Shown piece by piece: positions 25,873 through 34,672 of a stretch of DNA of 42,208 nt; position 1 is the first letter of the stretch; every line of letters begins with the position of its first letter. The DNA is from a virus. Both the position numbers and the translations under genes were made by a program. The stretch spans positions 1 through 42,208 of the IMG/VR virus record IMGVR_UViG_3300017917_001443. One strand, 5' to 3'. Below the pieces are notes generated by a model. It ran no database searches and was not told the origin of the DNA. It saw only the letters and a program-made list of their open reading frames with translations.

Positions 25873-26361
25873 ATGCCAGAAATATTAGAGTTTGATAAAA
25901 TGTTTTATAAGAATTTTGAACCAAAACTTGGTAACAGATTCATTATGGAAATCAACGGTATTGAGTCATACATTATCAAAACAGCAAATAGACCAACTTA
26001 TAGTTCAGAGCCTGTTGTTTTAGACCACATAAATGTACAAAGAAAGATTAAAGGTAAATCTACATGGGATGATGTAAACATTACTCTTTATGACCCAATT
26101 GTACCATCAGGAGCACAAATGGTAATGGAGTGGATTAGACAATCACATGAGTCGTTAACAGGTAGAGATGGATACGCTGCTTTCTATAAGAAAGACATCA
26201 CTTTCTACTTATTAGGACCAGTTGGTGATAAAGTAGAACAATGGACTTTAAAAGGTGCATTTATCTCTCAAGCTAACTTTGGTGAATTGGATTGGAGTAC
26301 AAATGACCCAGTTTCAATTGAATTACAAATATCTTACGATTACGCTATTTTAGAATACTAA
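25873..26361 (+). CDS. 19: Tail tube protein (gp19-like)
   Basis: A 162-residue tube protein, essentially the length of T4 gp19 (163). It begins with a short FDKMFYKNFEPKLGNRFIMEINGIESYIIKTA pattern (LGNRF-x-M-x-I-x-G-I), followed by RPTYSSEPVVLDHINVQRKIKG and VNITLYDPIVPSGAQMVMEWI. It ends with a strand pair GAFISQANFGELDWST and PVSIELQISYDYAIL. This is the beta-barrel fold that stacks into hexameric rings around the tape measure and shares ancestry with T6SS Hcp. It has its own promoter motif and a strong terminator, consistent with a high-copy virion protein; codon choice is also biased to C-ending forms. Confidence 0.93.
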   Translation: MPEILEFDKMFYKNFEPKLGNRFIMEINGIESYIIKTANRPTYSSEPVVLDHINVQRKIKGKSTWDDVNITLYDPIVPSGAQMVMEWIRQSHESLTGRDGYAAFYKKDITFYLLGPVGDKVEQWTLKGAFISQANFGELDWSTNDPVSIELQISYDYAILEY

Positions 26362-26383
26362 TTGTAATAAAAAATACAAAAAT

Positions 26384-26415
26384 AAAGGGGAAACAGTAAT
26401 GTTATCCCCTTTTTT
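26384..26415 (+). terminator. Intrinsic terminator after the tube gene
   Basis: AAAGGGGA (26384-26391) pairs with TCCCCTTT (26405-26412). An inner AAC/GTT pairing at 26392-26394/26401-26403 extends the stem past a bulge. A T-tract runs to 26415. Confidence 0.88.
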
Positions 26416-26431
26416 ATTTTTTAAAAACTTA

Positions 26432-26440
26432 ATATATATA
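26432..26440 (+). promoter_or_regulatory. Weak variant of the late promoter motif
   Basis: ATATATATA, 20 bases before the ATG at 26461 and just after the tube terminator, the same arrangement as at 248-256 after the capsid terminator. The two share the same variant base. Confidence 0.35.
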
Positions 26441-26460
26441 ATAAACACATTAGTTATATT

Positions 26461-27279
26461 ATGGAACAAAACATAGAGCAACAAGTTGCAAGAGGATTAG
26501 GTGGACAACCACAACAACACATTAGAAGAGATTATCCATTCCCAACCGAAATTATTAGTTTACCATCAAAAGGATTAACATATCCTGAAGGTAGTCCATT
26601 ATCAAAGGGAGAGATTACAATCAAATTAATGACTGCAAAAGAAGAAGATATTCTTACTTCTACAAATCTATTAAGAAAAGGTATTGTATTGGACAAATTA
26701 TTAGAATCAATCGTAGTTGAACCAGGTGTTAACATTGGTGATTTATTGATTGGTGATAAAAATGCAATATTGATTTCAAGTAGAATTTTAGCTTATGGTC
26801 CTGAATATAATGTTACCGTTACTGACCCTACTGAAAACGAACCAGTTGATGTTAAAGTTGATATGACACAATTAAAGATTAAAGAAATTGACGAATCTTT
26901 ATTGAATAGAAATAACGAATACCAATTAAACCTTCCAAAATCAGGAACAAAGATTAAATTTAAATTATTAACACATGCAGATGAACTTGCAATTACAAAA
27001 GACATCGAAGCTAGTGAAAAAACTTTAAAACAATCAAACGAAATAACGACAAGATTAAGACGTGTTATAACTGAAGTTGAAGGTAATAGAGATTTAGGAC
27101 ATATAAGTAATTATGTTATCAATCAATTACAGGCAGCCGATTCAAGAGCTCTTAGAAAACATATTCAATCATTAACACCTGATATTGATTTATCATTTGA
27201 GTATACTTCACCATTTACTGGAGAGAAGGAGGCTCTTAAAGTCCCAATAGGACTTGACTTTTTTTACCCTACCGACTAA
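26461..27279 (+). CDS. gp26-like baseplate / tail-assembly chaperone candidate
   Basis: A 272-residue protein. The region PTEIISLPSKGLTYPEGSPLSKGEITIKLMTAKEEDILTS (pattern: LPSKG-x-x-Y ... L..GE-I-x-I-x-x-M-T-x-x-E-E-D-I-L) at about residues 29-68 is characteristic of the T4 gp26 family of baseplate proteins. It is followed by GIVLDKLLESIVVEPGVNIGDLLIGDKNAILISSRILAYG. The C-terminus DIDLSFEYTSPFTGEKEALKVPI resembles a zinc-ribbon remnant lacking cysteines. It lies between tube and tape measure, exactly where other long-tailed phages keep tail-assembly chaperones, and its end overlaps an out-of-frame extension ORF across a run of seven Ts. In T4, gp26 helps assemble the baseplate hub. An AAGGAGG sequence lies inside the gene at 27226-27232. 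Confidence 0.7.
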   Translation: MEQNIEQQVARGLGGQPQQHIRRDYPFPTEIISLPSKGLTYPEGSPLSKGEITIKLMTAKEEDILTSTNLLRKGIVLDKLLESIVVEPGVNIGDLLIGDKNAILISSRILAYGPEYNVTVTDPTENEPVDVKVDMTQLKIKEIDESLLNRNNEYQLNLPKSGTKIKFKLLTHADELAITKDIEASEKTLKQSNEITTRLRRVITEVEGNRDLGHISNYVINQLQAADSRALRKHIQSLTPDIDLSFEYTSPFTGEKEALKVPIGLDFFYPTD

Positions 27280-27490
27280 CTATTCCGTTTTATTACACCA
27301 ACAAATATTTAGTTTAATTTACAATTCCAACGGAGGTTTTAATTGGAATGATGTGTACTTTATGCCTATTAAGTTAAGAGAATTTTATTGGAAAGAACTT
27401 ATAAAGGCAAAAGATGCAGAAGCTGCCGTTTATGATAAGGCAACAAAAAAGAATGCAAATACTTCCAGTACAATATCCAAAAGAAGATAA
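27251..27490 (+). CDS. Overlapping extension ORF (possible frameshift product of the gp26-like gene)
   Basis: The open frame runs from 27251 (after a TAG at 27248) to 27490 and is +1 relative to the gp26-like gene, overlapping its last 29 bases. It has no ATG before the 37th codon of the TTG-started version; the only possible early start is TTG at 27254. The product (about 78 residues: TLPTNYSVLLHQQIFSLIYNSNGGF, WNDVYFMPIKLREFYWKELIKAKDAEAA) looks like a real protein: the FxWxDVYxMPIxLRxFYxxxL pattern is one I associate with small proteins next to gp26 in T4-like phages. The overlap contains TTTTTTT at 27259-27265, a slippery run where a +1 or -2 shift would fuse it to the gp26-like protein. 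Translation by shift or by TTG initiation cannot be decided from sequence. Confidence 0.6.
   Translation, partial: DLTFFTLPTNYSVLLHQQIFSLIYNSNGGFNWNDVYFMPIKLREFYWKELIKAKDAEAAVYDKATKKNANTSSTISKRR
27259..27265 (+). promoter_or_regulatory. Candidate slippery site (T7)
   Basis: Seven Ts read as TTT-TTT-T in the gp26-like frame, located inside the only 29-base window where both frames are open. Phe-tRNA could re-pair in the +1 or -2 frame without mismatch. An AAGGAGG 26 bases upstream is further than the usual stimulator spacing. Confidence 0.4.
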
Positions 27491-27503
27491 ACTTATATAG
27501 TTT

Positions 27504-27512
27504 ATATTTATT
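27504..27512 (+). promoter_or_regulatory. Candidate late promoter element (ATATTTATT variant) before the tape measure
   Basis: A one-base variant 19 bases before the ATG at 27532. It adjoins a 7-bp inverted repeat (27487-27493 with 27499-27505) around TATAT, which may be structural or fortuitous. Confidence 0.42.
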
Positions 27513-27531
27513 GTAAGAATAACCTTATTGA

Positions 27532-30351
27532 ATGGCAAAAAGAACATTTAAATACAAACCTGTAAGTACCAATACCGATGATACTGGTATGGAAAGAAGT
27601 ATAACATACTTTAATAAAAATGTTACAAACTTTTCATCTTCTACGGAAAGACTTATTAAAAGTATAGATACATTTACTAAATCAGTTGATGCATTTAAGA
27701 AAACCGTTGAAGAAGATAAAAAGACAAGGGAAAAAGACAAAAAGGATAGAGATAAGGAAAAAAAATCGGATAGTAAAGGTGATGGTGGGGATAGTGCAAA
27801 TAAAGCTTGGGCTAGAAAAACTGAAAAAGGCCTTACAAAATTCCAACAACAAGGTGCCAAATTAGGATTAAATAGATTACAACAATTTACGAGTGATGTA
27901 TTTGGAAAAAAAGCCGCTAGAAATATGACTAGAGGTATGGCCAAATTTGCAGGTTCAATTGGTGGTAAAACTGGAGGTGGATTTGGTGCAGGTATGATGG
28001 GTAAAGCTATGGGTGGGTTGGGTAGTTTAGCCGGTACTGCTTTAAGATTTGCCGGGCCGATTGGTGCAATTGCCGGTGTTGCAAAAATGGCATTTGATTT
28101 TTGGGATAGTGGTGGATGGGCTAAAATGAAGATTGGTGCAAAAATGTTAACTGGTAACAAAATGGATAAAGCATCTGATTTAACAGATGTTAAAAATTCA
28201 TTAGAAGGAACCGAACAAATGCGTAAACTAAATGCTGATTACAACTATATGGTACCTTTGCAGTTAAGACAACAGGCTGCAGATGACATGTTACAATACA
28301 ATAAAGGTATTGAACAAGACCAATTAAATTATAGTCAGGGATTGGTTAAAGATAAGTTGGAATATGAAATGGGATTGAGAAAGGATGCAATACAATTCGA
28401 ATTCCAACAGGCAATGGAAACATTGGATGCTGAAATGAATAAAAGAAAAGATATTCAGGCATCTGGTATGTCTTTTATAAGTCAATATTCTAAAATATCG
28501 GAAAGAGCTTTAAAGGCAATAGGTTCATCTACAAAACAAATCATAGAAGGTATTGCAAAATTCCAATCGGTTTTTGGATTGAGTGTAAAAGATAGTTTTT
28601 CATTATCAGAAAATGCACAAGGTTTGGCATATCATTTCGGAGTGGGTGCAGAAGATGTTCAAAATATGACAAATCTTTTCCGTTTAATGGGAAAAACATC
28701 TGCAAAAACGGCACAAAATTTAATAGGTGGTATTACAGAATTTGCAAAAATAAATAAATTAGCACCACAAGCAATATTTGCACAAATTAAAGATGCAGGA
28801 GAAGATATATACAAATTTAGTAGTGGAACTGCAGAAAATTTTGTAAAACAAGCCGGATTACTTACAAAGATGAGTGTATCAATGTCACAAATGATGAAGG
28901 CATCCGATACAATGGTTTTAAATTACAAAGATAGTATTAAAGCAGAAATGTCTTTATCTGCTATGCTTGGTAAAAATGTAAATTTATCTGAAGTTAGAGC
29001 TAGATTGATGAGTGGTGACCAAACTGGTGCTGCATCTGCATTAAAAACTGCATTGGGTGGAGTAGATATTGGTTCAATGAATGCATTCCAAAAACAAGCT
29101 TTGACACAGGCAACCGGAATGGATATATCGGCTTTGATGGGTTTACAACAAGGTAAAGAAGGAAGTTTAACCGGTGGATTGAGTGAAAATGCAAAGGCGG
29201 GTAAACAATTTGCAGATGGTGCATTACAACAAGATATTGCAAATGCTGGAGCAAAACTTAAATTGGAACAAGAACAAAGAAAAAAAATGTTAGAGTTTGA
29301 ACAAAGACAGCGTTTAATTATGTTGACATTGGAACAAGCTCAAAGAATGGATGGTATTGCATTAGAACAAAAATATAGGGCTTTAATAGCTGCAAAAGGT
29401 TATGAAGATGCAAAGGACACAATGGCAATGGAAATGATAAAAGACCAAGCATCAAAATTTAGTTCAAATTTGGCTTCAGGAACTGCAAGTACATTGAATA
29501 AAACGAATTTAGATGTAAATGCAAAATCTGATTTTACAAAAGCAATAAATGGTGTAGATGCTGGACTTAGTCAATTAATCAGTAGTGGTGCAATCAAAGG
29601 TACAGATACCAGATTGGCGGATTATTTAAGTGCAAAAGATGAAATTTTACAAAGTGTTGGAAAAAAAGGTAAAGATGGAAAAACACCCACTTCTACGGAA
29701 ATTGCAACAAAACTTGCAGATGCAATGACAAAATCATTTGGTGGAGAAATAAAACAATATAACGACGCGGTAACCAAAAAGACAAATGAAACCAATGCAC
29801 AAATTGCAGCATTTCAAAAAATAGTCGATGGTCAAAATCAAATAGATTCTGTTAAGGGTGGTCGTGGTAGTGCAAGTTCAGAAATGGTAGATTCATATAA
29901 TAAAGCGATTGACAATGCTAAAAAACAATATCCTGAATTATTTACACAATTTGAAAAATCATTAGGAGGAAATGTTCAAAACTGGTCAGCTGGAAAAAAT
30001 ACAGAATTTATAAATGGTTTAAAACAAACAATTCCAAAACCATTGGATGCTAAAGGTGCAGCTGCAGCAACTGCAGATGGAAATAAAGCAGTAGTAAATG
30101 TTGGAAATGCACAAGTAACGGCTACAGGTGTTGCAGTAGAACAACAAAAAACTATGTTAAGTAATGACGAATACGGATTTGCACTTCAAGCAGAAATGGT
30201 TGCTTTATTGGGTCTATCTACACAAGTATTGACACAAATAATGCATTTAACACAAAATGAAGATTATGTTGTAAAACTTGATGGATATACATTGACTGAT
30301 AGTCTAAGACAACTAGCTCGTAGAAATTACGCCGTAGCTAGATTTGTATAA
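27532..30351 (+). CDS. Tape measure protein
   Basis: A 939-residue protein with tape-measure architecture. Residues ~25-90 are a charged helical segment (KKTVEEDKKTREKDKKDRDKE). Residues ~125-200 are a Gly/Ala-rich hydrophobic region (KFAGSIGGKTGGGFGAGMM, LAGTALRFAGPIGAIAGVAKMAFDFW) able to span a membrane. Residues ~215-310 are a long coiled coil (QLRQQAADDMLQYNKGIEQ and following). A helical middle section with KISERALKAIGSSTKQIIEGI and another coiled coil with EQEQRKKMLEFEQRQRLI (about residues 575-640) follow. Its length should set tail length, and the hydrophobic part may enter the host membrane at infection. It lies after the gp26-like pair and before the baseplate genes. It is longer than T4 gp29 (590), predicting a longer tail. 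Confidence 0.8.
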   Translation: MAKRTFKYKPVSTNTDDTGMERSITYFNKNVTNFSSSTERLIKSIDTFTKSVDAFKKTVEEDKKTREKDKKDRDKEKKSDSKGDGGDSANKAWARKTEKGLTKFQQQGAKLGLNRLQQFTSDVFGKKAARNMTRGMAKFAGSIGGKTGGGFGAGMMGKAMGGLGSLAGTALRFAGPIGAIAGVAKMAFDFWDSGGWAKMKIGAKMLTGNKMDKASDLTDVKNSLEGTEQMRKLNADYNYMVPLQLRQQAADDMLQYNKGIEQDQLNYSQGLVKDKLEYEMGLRKDAIQFEFQQAMETLDAEMNKRKDIQASGMSFISQYSKISERALKAIGSSTKQIIEGIAKFQSVFGLSVKDSFSLSENAQGLAYHFGVGAEDVQNMTNLFRLMGKTSAKTAQNLIGGITEFAKINKLAPQAIFAQIKDAGEDIYKFSSGTAENFVKQAGLLTKMSVSMSQMMKASDTMVLNYKDSIKAEMSLSAMLGKNVNLSEVRARLMSGDQTGAASALKTALGGVDIGSMNAFQKQALTQATGMDISALMGLQQGKEGSLTGGLSENAKAGKQFADGALQQDIANAGAKLKLEQEQRKKMLEFEQRQRLIMLTLEQAQRMDGIALEQKYRALIAAKGYEDAKDTMAMEMIKDQASKFSSNLASGTASTLNKTNLDVNAKSDFTKAINGVDAGLSQLISSGAIKGTDTRLADYLSAKDEILQSVGKKGKDGKTPTSTEIATKLADAMTKSFGGEIKQYNDAVTKKTNETNAQIAAFQKIVDGQNQIDSVKGGRGSASSEMVDSYNKAIDNAKKQYPELFTQFEKSLGGNVQNWSAGKNTEFINGLKQTIPKPLDAKGAAAATADGNKAVVNVGNAQVTATGVAVEQQKTMLSNDEYGFALQAEMVALLGLSTQVLTQIMHLTQNEDYVVKLDGYTLTDSLRQLARRNYAVARFV

Positions 30352-30365
30352 TATTTGGAATAAAG

Positions 30366-30374
30366 ATATTTATA
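30366..30374 (+). promoter_or_regulatory. Candidate late promoter element ATATTTATA
   Basis: An exact copy 22 bases before the ATG at 30396. A T4-type TATAAATA (30371-30378) overlaps it, the only place among the structural genes where I noticed both. Confidence 0.5.
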
Positions 30375-30395
30375 AATAAATACTATTATTTAGAA

Positions 30396-31745
30396 ATGCC
30401 AACAATACAGGATTTATTTAAGTCAAAACAAAAAGAAATATACGGAAATGATAACATCCGAATAGAAAGTAGGGGATTAATAAATCCACCAAGAGGTGCA
30501 GCATTACTTACATCATCTCCAAATGCTATTGCAGATTTAATTGGTAACCAAATTGGTGGTGCATTGGGTGGTTCCGCAAATAGACCATCTGATACTATAT
30601 TTAGAGATTCACTTCCTTTTAGAAAACCAATATCTTTGGGTAAAACCGAACAAGGTTTGAAATATGCTGTGGTTTCTGGTAGAGATTATTATGTAAAAAA
30701 ATCACCATCTCCGGCATCAATTTTAGCAACATTAAATCAGGGTGCATCAAATCCGGCCGGTATGGCAACCAGTTTGGCAATTAAAGGTGTTACAAAAGGA
30801 GGACTTAAGGAATTAAAAGATAAGTTAAAAAATAAAACAAGTAATGATTATACTAATTTTGTAAAATCTTCCGATAATAAAACATCTCACAACTTAGATT
30901 TAGAAGGTAAAAAAAGAACAGGAATATTTGCTGGCAAAAATATACAGCTTAGAACTATAACCGAAAAAGGTGGTTGGTCTGCAGGGGCTGATTATATACA
31001 AAAAAAGGAATCATTTTCTTCTAAAATAGAATTGGATGAAGCAATAAAAAAATATAGAGACGCAAACCAAGTATGGGTTACATTTAAAAAATACGGAAAC
31101 CAAACCATTGTTCCATTTATAGGAACCGTTACTTCAATAAATGAAGATATTAATCCAGAATGGAGTGGTTTTAGATTTATTGGTTCACCCTTCAAAGTAA
31201 ATAGATATCAAGGAGTTGAAAGAAGTTTGAAATTTAATTTAAAATTATATTACACAACACCTGCAGAAAAAAATACAATGATTAAAAAAATAAATTATTT
31301 AAAATCATTGACTTTTCCATATGAAGAAATTTCTCAAATTACATATGGTGGTGGTAATGCAACTTCTCAATATGCATTTTCACCTAATTTACTTTATGTT
31401 AGTATTGGTGACATGTATAAAAATGTTTTTGGTTTTATGGAATCTTTGTCTTTTAGTGTTGAAGAAAGTGTACCTTGGCCAAATAATGATGCAAACTTAA
31501 ACAATGATGGTAGACCTGGTCTTATGAAAATGTTTGGAATTAAATACGATAATCATTTATACCCATCAGTTGTGGATGTTAATATTGGTATTAAAATAAT
31601 TGAAAACCACAAACCGGAAACACAAATGGGTGGTATAACTAAATATAAATACGATTTTGATGGTATAACATATGATACAACATATGATGATAAAATAGGA
31701 CTTGATACTCCATTTAACATAAGAGAAATAAAAGAACCTAAATAA
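30396..31745 (+). CDS. Baseplate tube-initiator-like protein (gp48/gp54-like)
   Basis: A 449-residue protein. The N-terminal ~180 residues are low-complexity and basic (MPTIQDLFKSKQKEIYGN, then KPISLGKTEQGLKY). The C-terminal half resembles the tube-like domain of baseplate proteins that start the tail tube: VPFIGTVTSINEDINPEWSG, FIGSPFKVNRYQGVERSLKF, TMIKKINYLKSLTFP, PNLLYVSIGDMYKNVFGFMESLSFSVEES, and LYPSVVDVNIGIKIIEN. In T4, gp48 and gp54 sit between the hub and the first gp19 ring; the position just after the tape measure fits that role. T4 gp48 and gp54 are 364 and 320 residues. It could also be a general baseplate tube protein without a one-to-one T4 match. Confidence 0.5.
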   Translation: MPTIQDLFKSKQKEIYGNDNIRIESRGLINPPRGAALLTSSPNAIADLIGNQIGGALGGSANRPSDTIFRDSLPFRKPISLGKTEQGLKYAVVSGRDYYVKKSPSPASILATLNQGASNPAGMATSLAIKGVTKGGLKELKDKLKNKTSNDYTNFVKSSDNKTSHNLDLEGKKRTGIFAGKNIQLRTITEKGGWSAGADYIQKKESFSSKIELDEAIKKYRDANQVWVTFKKYGNQTIVPFIGTVTSINEDINPEWSGFRFIGSPFKVNRYQGVERSLKFNLKLYYTTPAEKNTMIKKINYLKSLTFPYEEISQITYGGGNATSQYAFSPNLLYVSIGDMYKNVFGFMESLSFSVEESVPWPNNDANLNNDGRPGLMKMFGIKYDNHLYPSVVDVNIGIKIIENHKPETQMGGITKYKYDFDGITYDTTYDDKIGLDTPFNIREIKEPK

Positions 31746-31760
31746 TCAAATTAGTGAATT

Positions 31761-32063
31761 ATGACAAATAGATATCAGTATTCAAAAACATTGACTTTAA
31801 AAAATACTAAAAAAAAGTATTTAGGTAGTGTTATTTATCCAAAAATAAAGCCATCAAATGATGATTTGTATATCATATCCGAAGGTGGTGATAGATTGGA
31901 TATTCTTGCTTCAAAATATTATGGTGATAAAACATTATGGTGGATTATTGCAACCGCTAATAATTTAAATGATGCATCTTTATCTATCACACCTGGTACA
32001 CAAATGAGAATACCATCAAATTTATCGGAGATATTGAATGATTTAGAAAAAATAAATAAATAA
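31761..32063 (+). CDS. LysM-like baseplate protein (gp53/XkdP-type)
   Basis: A 100-residue protein. Residues ~40-92 form a LysM-like domain: LYIISEGGDRLDILASKYYGDKTLWWIIATANNL, then SITPGTQMRIPSN. The pattern 'GDRLD-x-LA-x-x-Y-Y-G-D-x-x-L-W-W-I-I-A-x-A-N' is typical of baseplate LysM proteins in contractile tails (the domain also found in T4 gp53 and in XkdP-type proteins). There it works as a structural module that holds baseplate parts together, not as a peptidoglycan hydrolase. It precedes the hub-like gene with a 3-base gap. It has no signal peptide, which agrees with a cytoplasmic assembly role. Confidence 0.75.
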   Translation: MTNRYQYSKTLTLKNTKKKYLGSVIYPKIKPSNDDLYIISEGGDRLDILASKYYGDKTLWWIIATANNLNDASLSITPGTQMRIPSNLSEILNDLEKINK

Positions 32064-32066
32064 GTT

Positions 32067-34292
32067 ATGCCATTTCCTTTTATAGCTCCACTAAAACCAT
32101 GGATAGTTAAAAAATTAGAAAAAAGAGAGTCTGACCCACAGGCGTCATCGACACTATCTCCTTTTGCAATGTTAACAAGTGGTGCAGTGGTAGTAAGTGG
32201 TGGAAAAGTTGAAGAACTATTTAAAACAAGAGCATATGGAGATGCATATCATGGATGTGTTATAACCAATACAACCGACACATCAAAATTATATCAAACA
32301 GGAAATACAATAGTTGGATATGATTTGAATGGAAAAGAGATTGCCGTTTTGGGTGAAAAAAATAGAAGAGTATCAACTCCAATAATAGAAAGTATAGAAA
32401 TTAATTCAAATGGTGGAAATAATACTTTAAAAGTTGCAGAAGTTAAAGTTAGAGTATTTACATTAAAACAATTGGAAATGTTTGAATTGTTTTTTTTAAG
32501 ACCATCTATGAATGTTGTTTTGGAATACGGATGGAATGTTGATATAAGAAATACTGGAGTTTTAGGCCCTAATATTAAAAATGTTACAATACAAAAACAT
32601 TTATTTGCAAAGAAAAATTGGACAAAATATAAATCGGACTATATTGATTATTTTACAGATACTAAAAAAGTAGTTGATTATATAAAAGTTTTAGAAGATA
32701 CCGATGGTAATTATGATTTTATGCTTGGTAGAGTAACTAATTTTAATTATTCACCAACTCAAGATGGTTCATATGAAGTAAATATAGAAATATCGGCTGG
32801 TAATGAATTACAATTATGGCCTGCATACAAATCCGCTAGAAATTCATCAAATACTAAGAAAAAAGATAAAAAGGCAGTTACCAATTATAAATCATTCATT
32901 GAAAAAGTATCTTCGGATTTAAATATACCTGAATTAAATACAATTTTTAAAGATGAAAAAAAATGGAAAGATGAATTTTTTAATTATGGTATTACAAACG
33001 AAAAACAAAAAAATACCGTTGTTTCAAAAACACCATTTCTTTCATTTAAAGCAATTATTCATATAATAAATAATTTAAAAACTATTAAAAATCCAGCAGA
33101 AGGAATTCAATGGGAAACATATTCATATAAAGATGAACCAATAATACCTGTTAATTCCAATCCATATATAATATCGACAAATCCATACATATTGATTCCC
33201 GGAGAACTTCCAGGAATAATAGTTACAAAGGAGAATAAAGATAATAGGATTGTTGTATCAACAAATGATAAAGATAGACAAAAATGTTTGATAAATAAAA
33301 AATCTTTTAATTTAAATAACACAAAAATATTTGATTTTGATAATTTTAAACCAATAGAAAAATTGTCTCCAATTGAAATAAAATCAAATGTTACAAACGA
33401 AACAATAAAGGTGGTTCCAAATACAGGAAATTTATTGAATATATTTTTTAGTTATGAAAGATTTTTAGAAATCGTAGATGTTGCAACTTCATTGTCGGAA
33501 ATTATAACACCTATCTTACAGGCAATTGATGATACTATGATGGGTCTAACTAATTTGGAAATTCAAAAAATTGATGATGGCCCAAGTATTGGTAAGTTGG
33601 AAATAGTAGATAGAAAAAAACAACACCCACCACCACCTCCACCATCAAATGGTACAAACCCAATTTATAAATTTAAAATGGGGCCTAAATCATCTATCAT
33701 TAGGAATTTCAGTTTTGATATGCAATTAAGTACTTTAATGCAAGCTCAAGCTTTATACTCAACCCAACTTGCAATTGCAAAGGCAAAAAATAAAACCAAT
33801 ACGGCAGCATCTAAAGAAATTGGTAATTACATATCTGCAGATTTATCTTATGCACCAAATGCGGATGGATATTTTTCAATAAATGATATGGAAATATCTT
33901 TAGTAGATAAAATGCCAATACCGACTATTGAAAAAACAGCAGAAGAAGAAAAAGAAGAAGTAGAAAATTTAAAAGAAGTAATTCAAGGAAAATATACCAA
34001 ATTTTTAATAAATGGTGAAATCAAAAATATGGTATACCAAGACTCAGGATTAATACAATTGTATTTATTACCTAAAGCTAATGCAAATACATTAGCATTA
34101 ACATTTTTAGAAATAACATTGGGTATAGATGGGTTGGCTGGTTTTAGTTGTGGAGAATATTTTAATATAGAAGGTATTCCCGAAATATACAATAAAAATG
34201 GTTTTTTCCAAATTTTAAATATAAAACAAGGCCTTGATGAAAATGGTTGGAAAACAACATTAGAAGCCGGGTTTTTATTAAAAAATGAATAG
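32067..34292 (+). CDS. Large baseplate hub-like protein
   Basis: A 741-residue protein. Residues ~100-170 hold a beta domain with RRVSTPIIESIEINSNGG, LKVAEVKVRVFTLKQLEMFELFFL and PSMNVVLEYGWNVD, the 'rim' layout of hub proteins that ring the tail spike. The C-terminal ~80 residues (EITLGIDGLAGFSCGEYFNIEGIPEIY, GFFQILNIKQGLDENGWKTTLEAGFLL) match the pattern with which gp27/gpD-type hub proteins end (an F-x-I-x-x-I ... W-x-T-x-L-E-A strand pair). There is a Pro-rich run (QHPPPPPPSNGTN) near residue 520. No lysozyme domain is present, so the cell-wall-cutting part must be elsewhere. The next gene overlaps its last 8 bases. The assignment is by pattern and neighbourhood. Confidence 0.5.
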   Translation: MPFPFIAPLKPWIVKKLEKRESDPQASSTLSPFAMLTSGAVVVSGGKVEELFKTRAYGDAYHGCVITNTTDTSKLYQTGNTIVGYDLNGKEIAVLGEKNRRVSTPIIESIEINSNGGNNTLKVAEVKVRVFTLKQLEMFELFFLRPSMNVVLEYGWNVDIRNTGVLGPNIKNVTIQKHLFAKKNWTKYKSDYIDYFTDTKKVVDYIKVLEDTDGNYDFMLGRVTNFNYSPTQDGSYEVNIEISAGNELQLWPAYKSARNSSNTKKKDKKAVTNYKSFIEKVSSDLNIPELNTIFKDEKKWKDEFFNYGITNEKQKNTVVSKTPFLSFKAIIHIINNLKTIKNPAEGIQWETYSYKDEPIIPVNSNPYIISTNPYILIPGELPGIIVTKENKDNRIVVSTNDKDRQKCLINKKSFNLNNTKIFDFDNFKPIEKLSPIEIKSNVTNETIKVVPNTGNLLNIFFSYERFLEIVDVATSLSEIITPILQAIDDTMMGLTNLEIQKIDDGPSIGKLEIVDRKKQHPPPPPPSNGTNPIYKFKMGPKSSIIRNFSFDMQLSTLMQAQALYSTQLAIAKAKNKTNTAASKEIGNYISADLSYAPNADGYFSINDMEISLVDKMPIPTIEKTAEEEKEEVENLKEVIQGKYTKFLINGEIKNMVYQDSGLIQLYLLPKANANTLALTFLEITLGIDGLAGFSCGEYFNIEGIPEIYNKNGFFQILNIKQGLDENGWKTTLEAGFLLKNE

Positions 34293-34671
34293 TATGTATA
34301 GTAAATTAGTAAGTGGAAACCAATCATATTCATTAGATTTTCCAAAAACAATTGTACCATCACCAACCGAATTAGATTATGAAAATGGATTCATAGAGAG
34401 ATATTTTGCACAAAAAGTAAATGATGGAAATGGATTTGTTTTTGAAATAGACTCACAGGAGTATTTAAAATTATTAGAAAACCCATATTGGATAGTTGAA
34501 AAAATGATATGGAGAATATCTGGCCCAATTAATGCCATATACAATGATTTATATATGTTAACGGATAAAGGTGTTATTGCATCTAACAATTCATCTATTT
34601 CTATAATTTCAAATAAAATAAAAAATATAAATCTATATTTACCAAATCTATTACAATATCATAAACGATAA
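34285..34671 (+). CDS. Unknown baseplate-region protein
   Basis: A 128-residue protein that I cannot assign. It starts in an 8-base overlap with the hub-like gene; a second in-frame ATG at 34294 would remove three residues and the overlap. The sequence FPKTIVPSPTELDYENGFIERYFAQKVND, followed by GFVFEIDSQEYLKLLENPYWIVEKMIWRISGP, is compact and looks well folded, with mixed helix and strand. In other T4-like phages a small conserved protein with such a 'GFI-x-R-Y-F' pattern occurs next to baseplate genes, as far as I recall. It is the last gene of the structural block; the next gene has its own host-like promoter. Confidence 0.6.
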   Translation: MNSMYSKLVSGNQSYSLDFPKTIVPSPTELDYENGFIERYFAQKVNDGNGFVFEIDSQEYLKLLENPYWIVEKMIWRISGPINAIYNDLYMLTDKGVIASNNSSISIISNKIKNINLYLPNLLQYHKR

Positions 34672-34672
34672 A

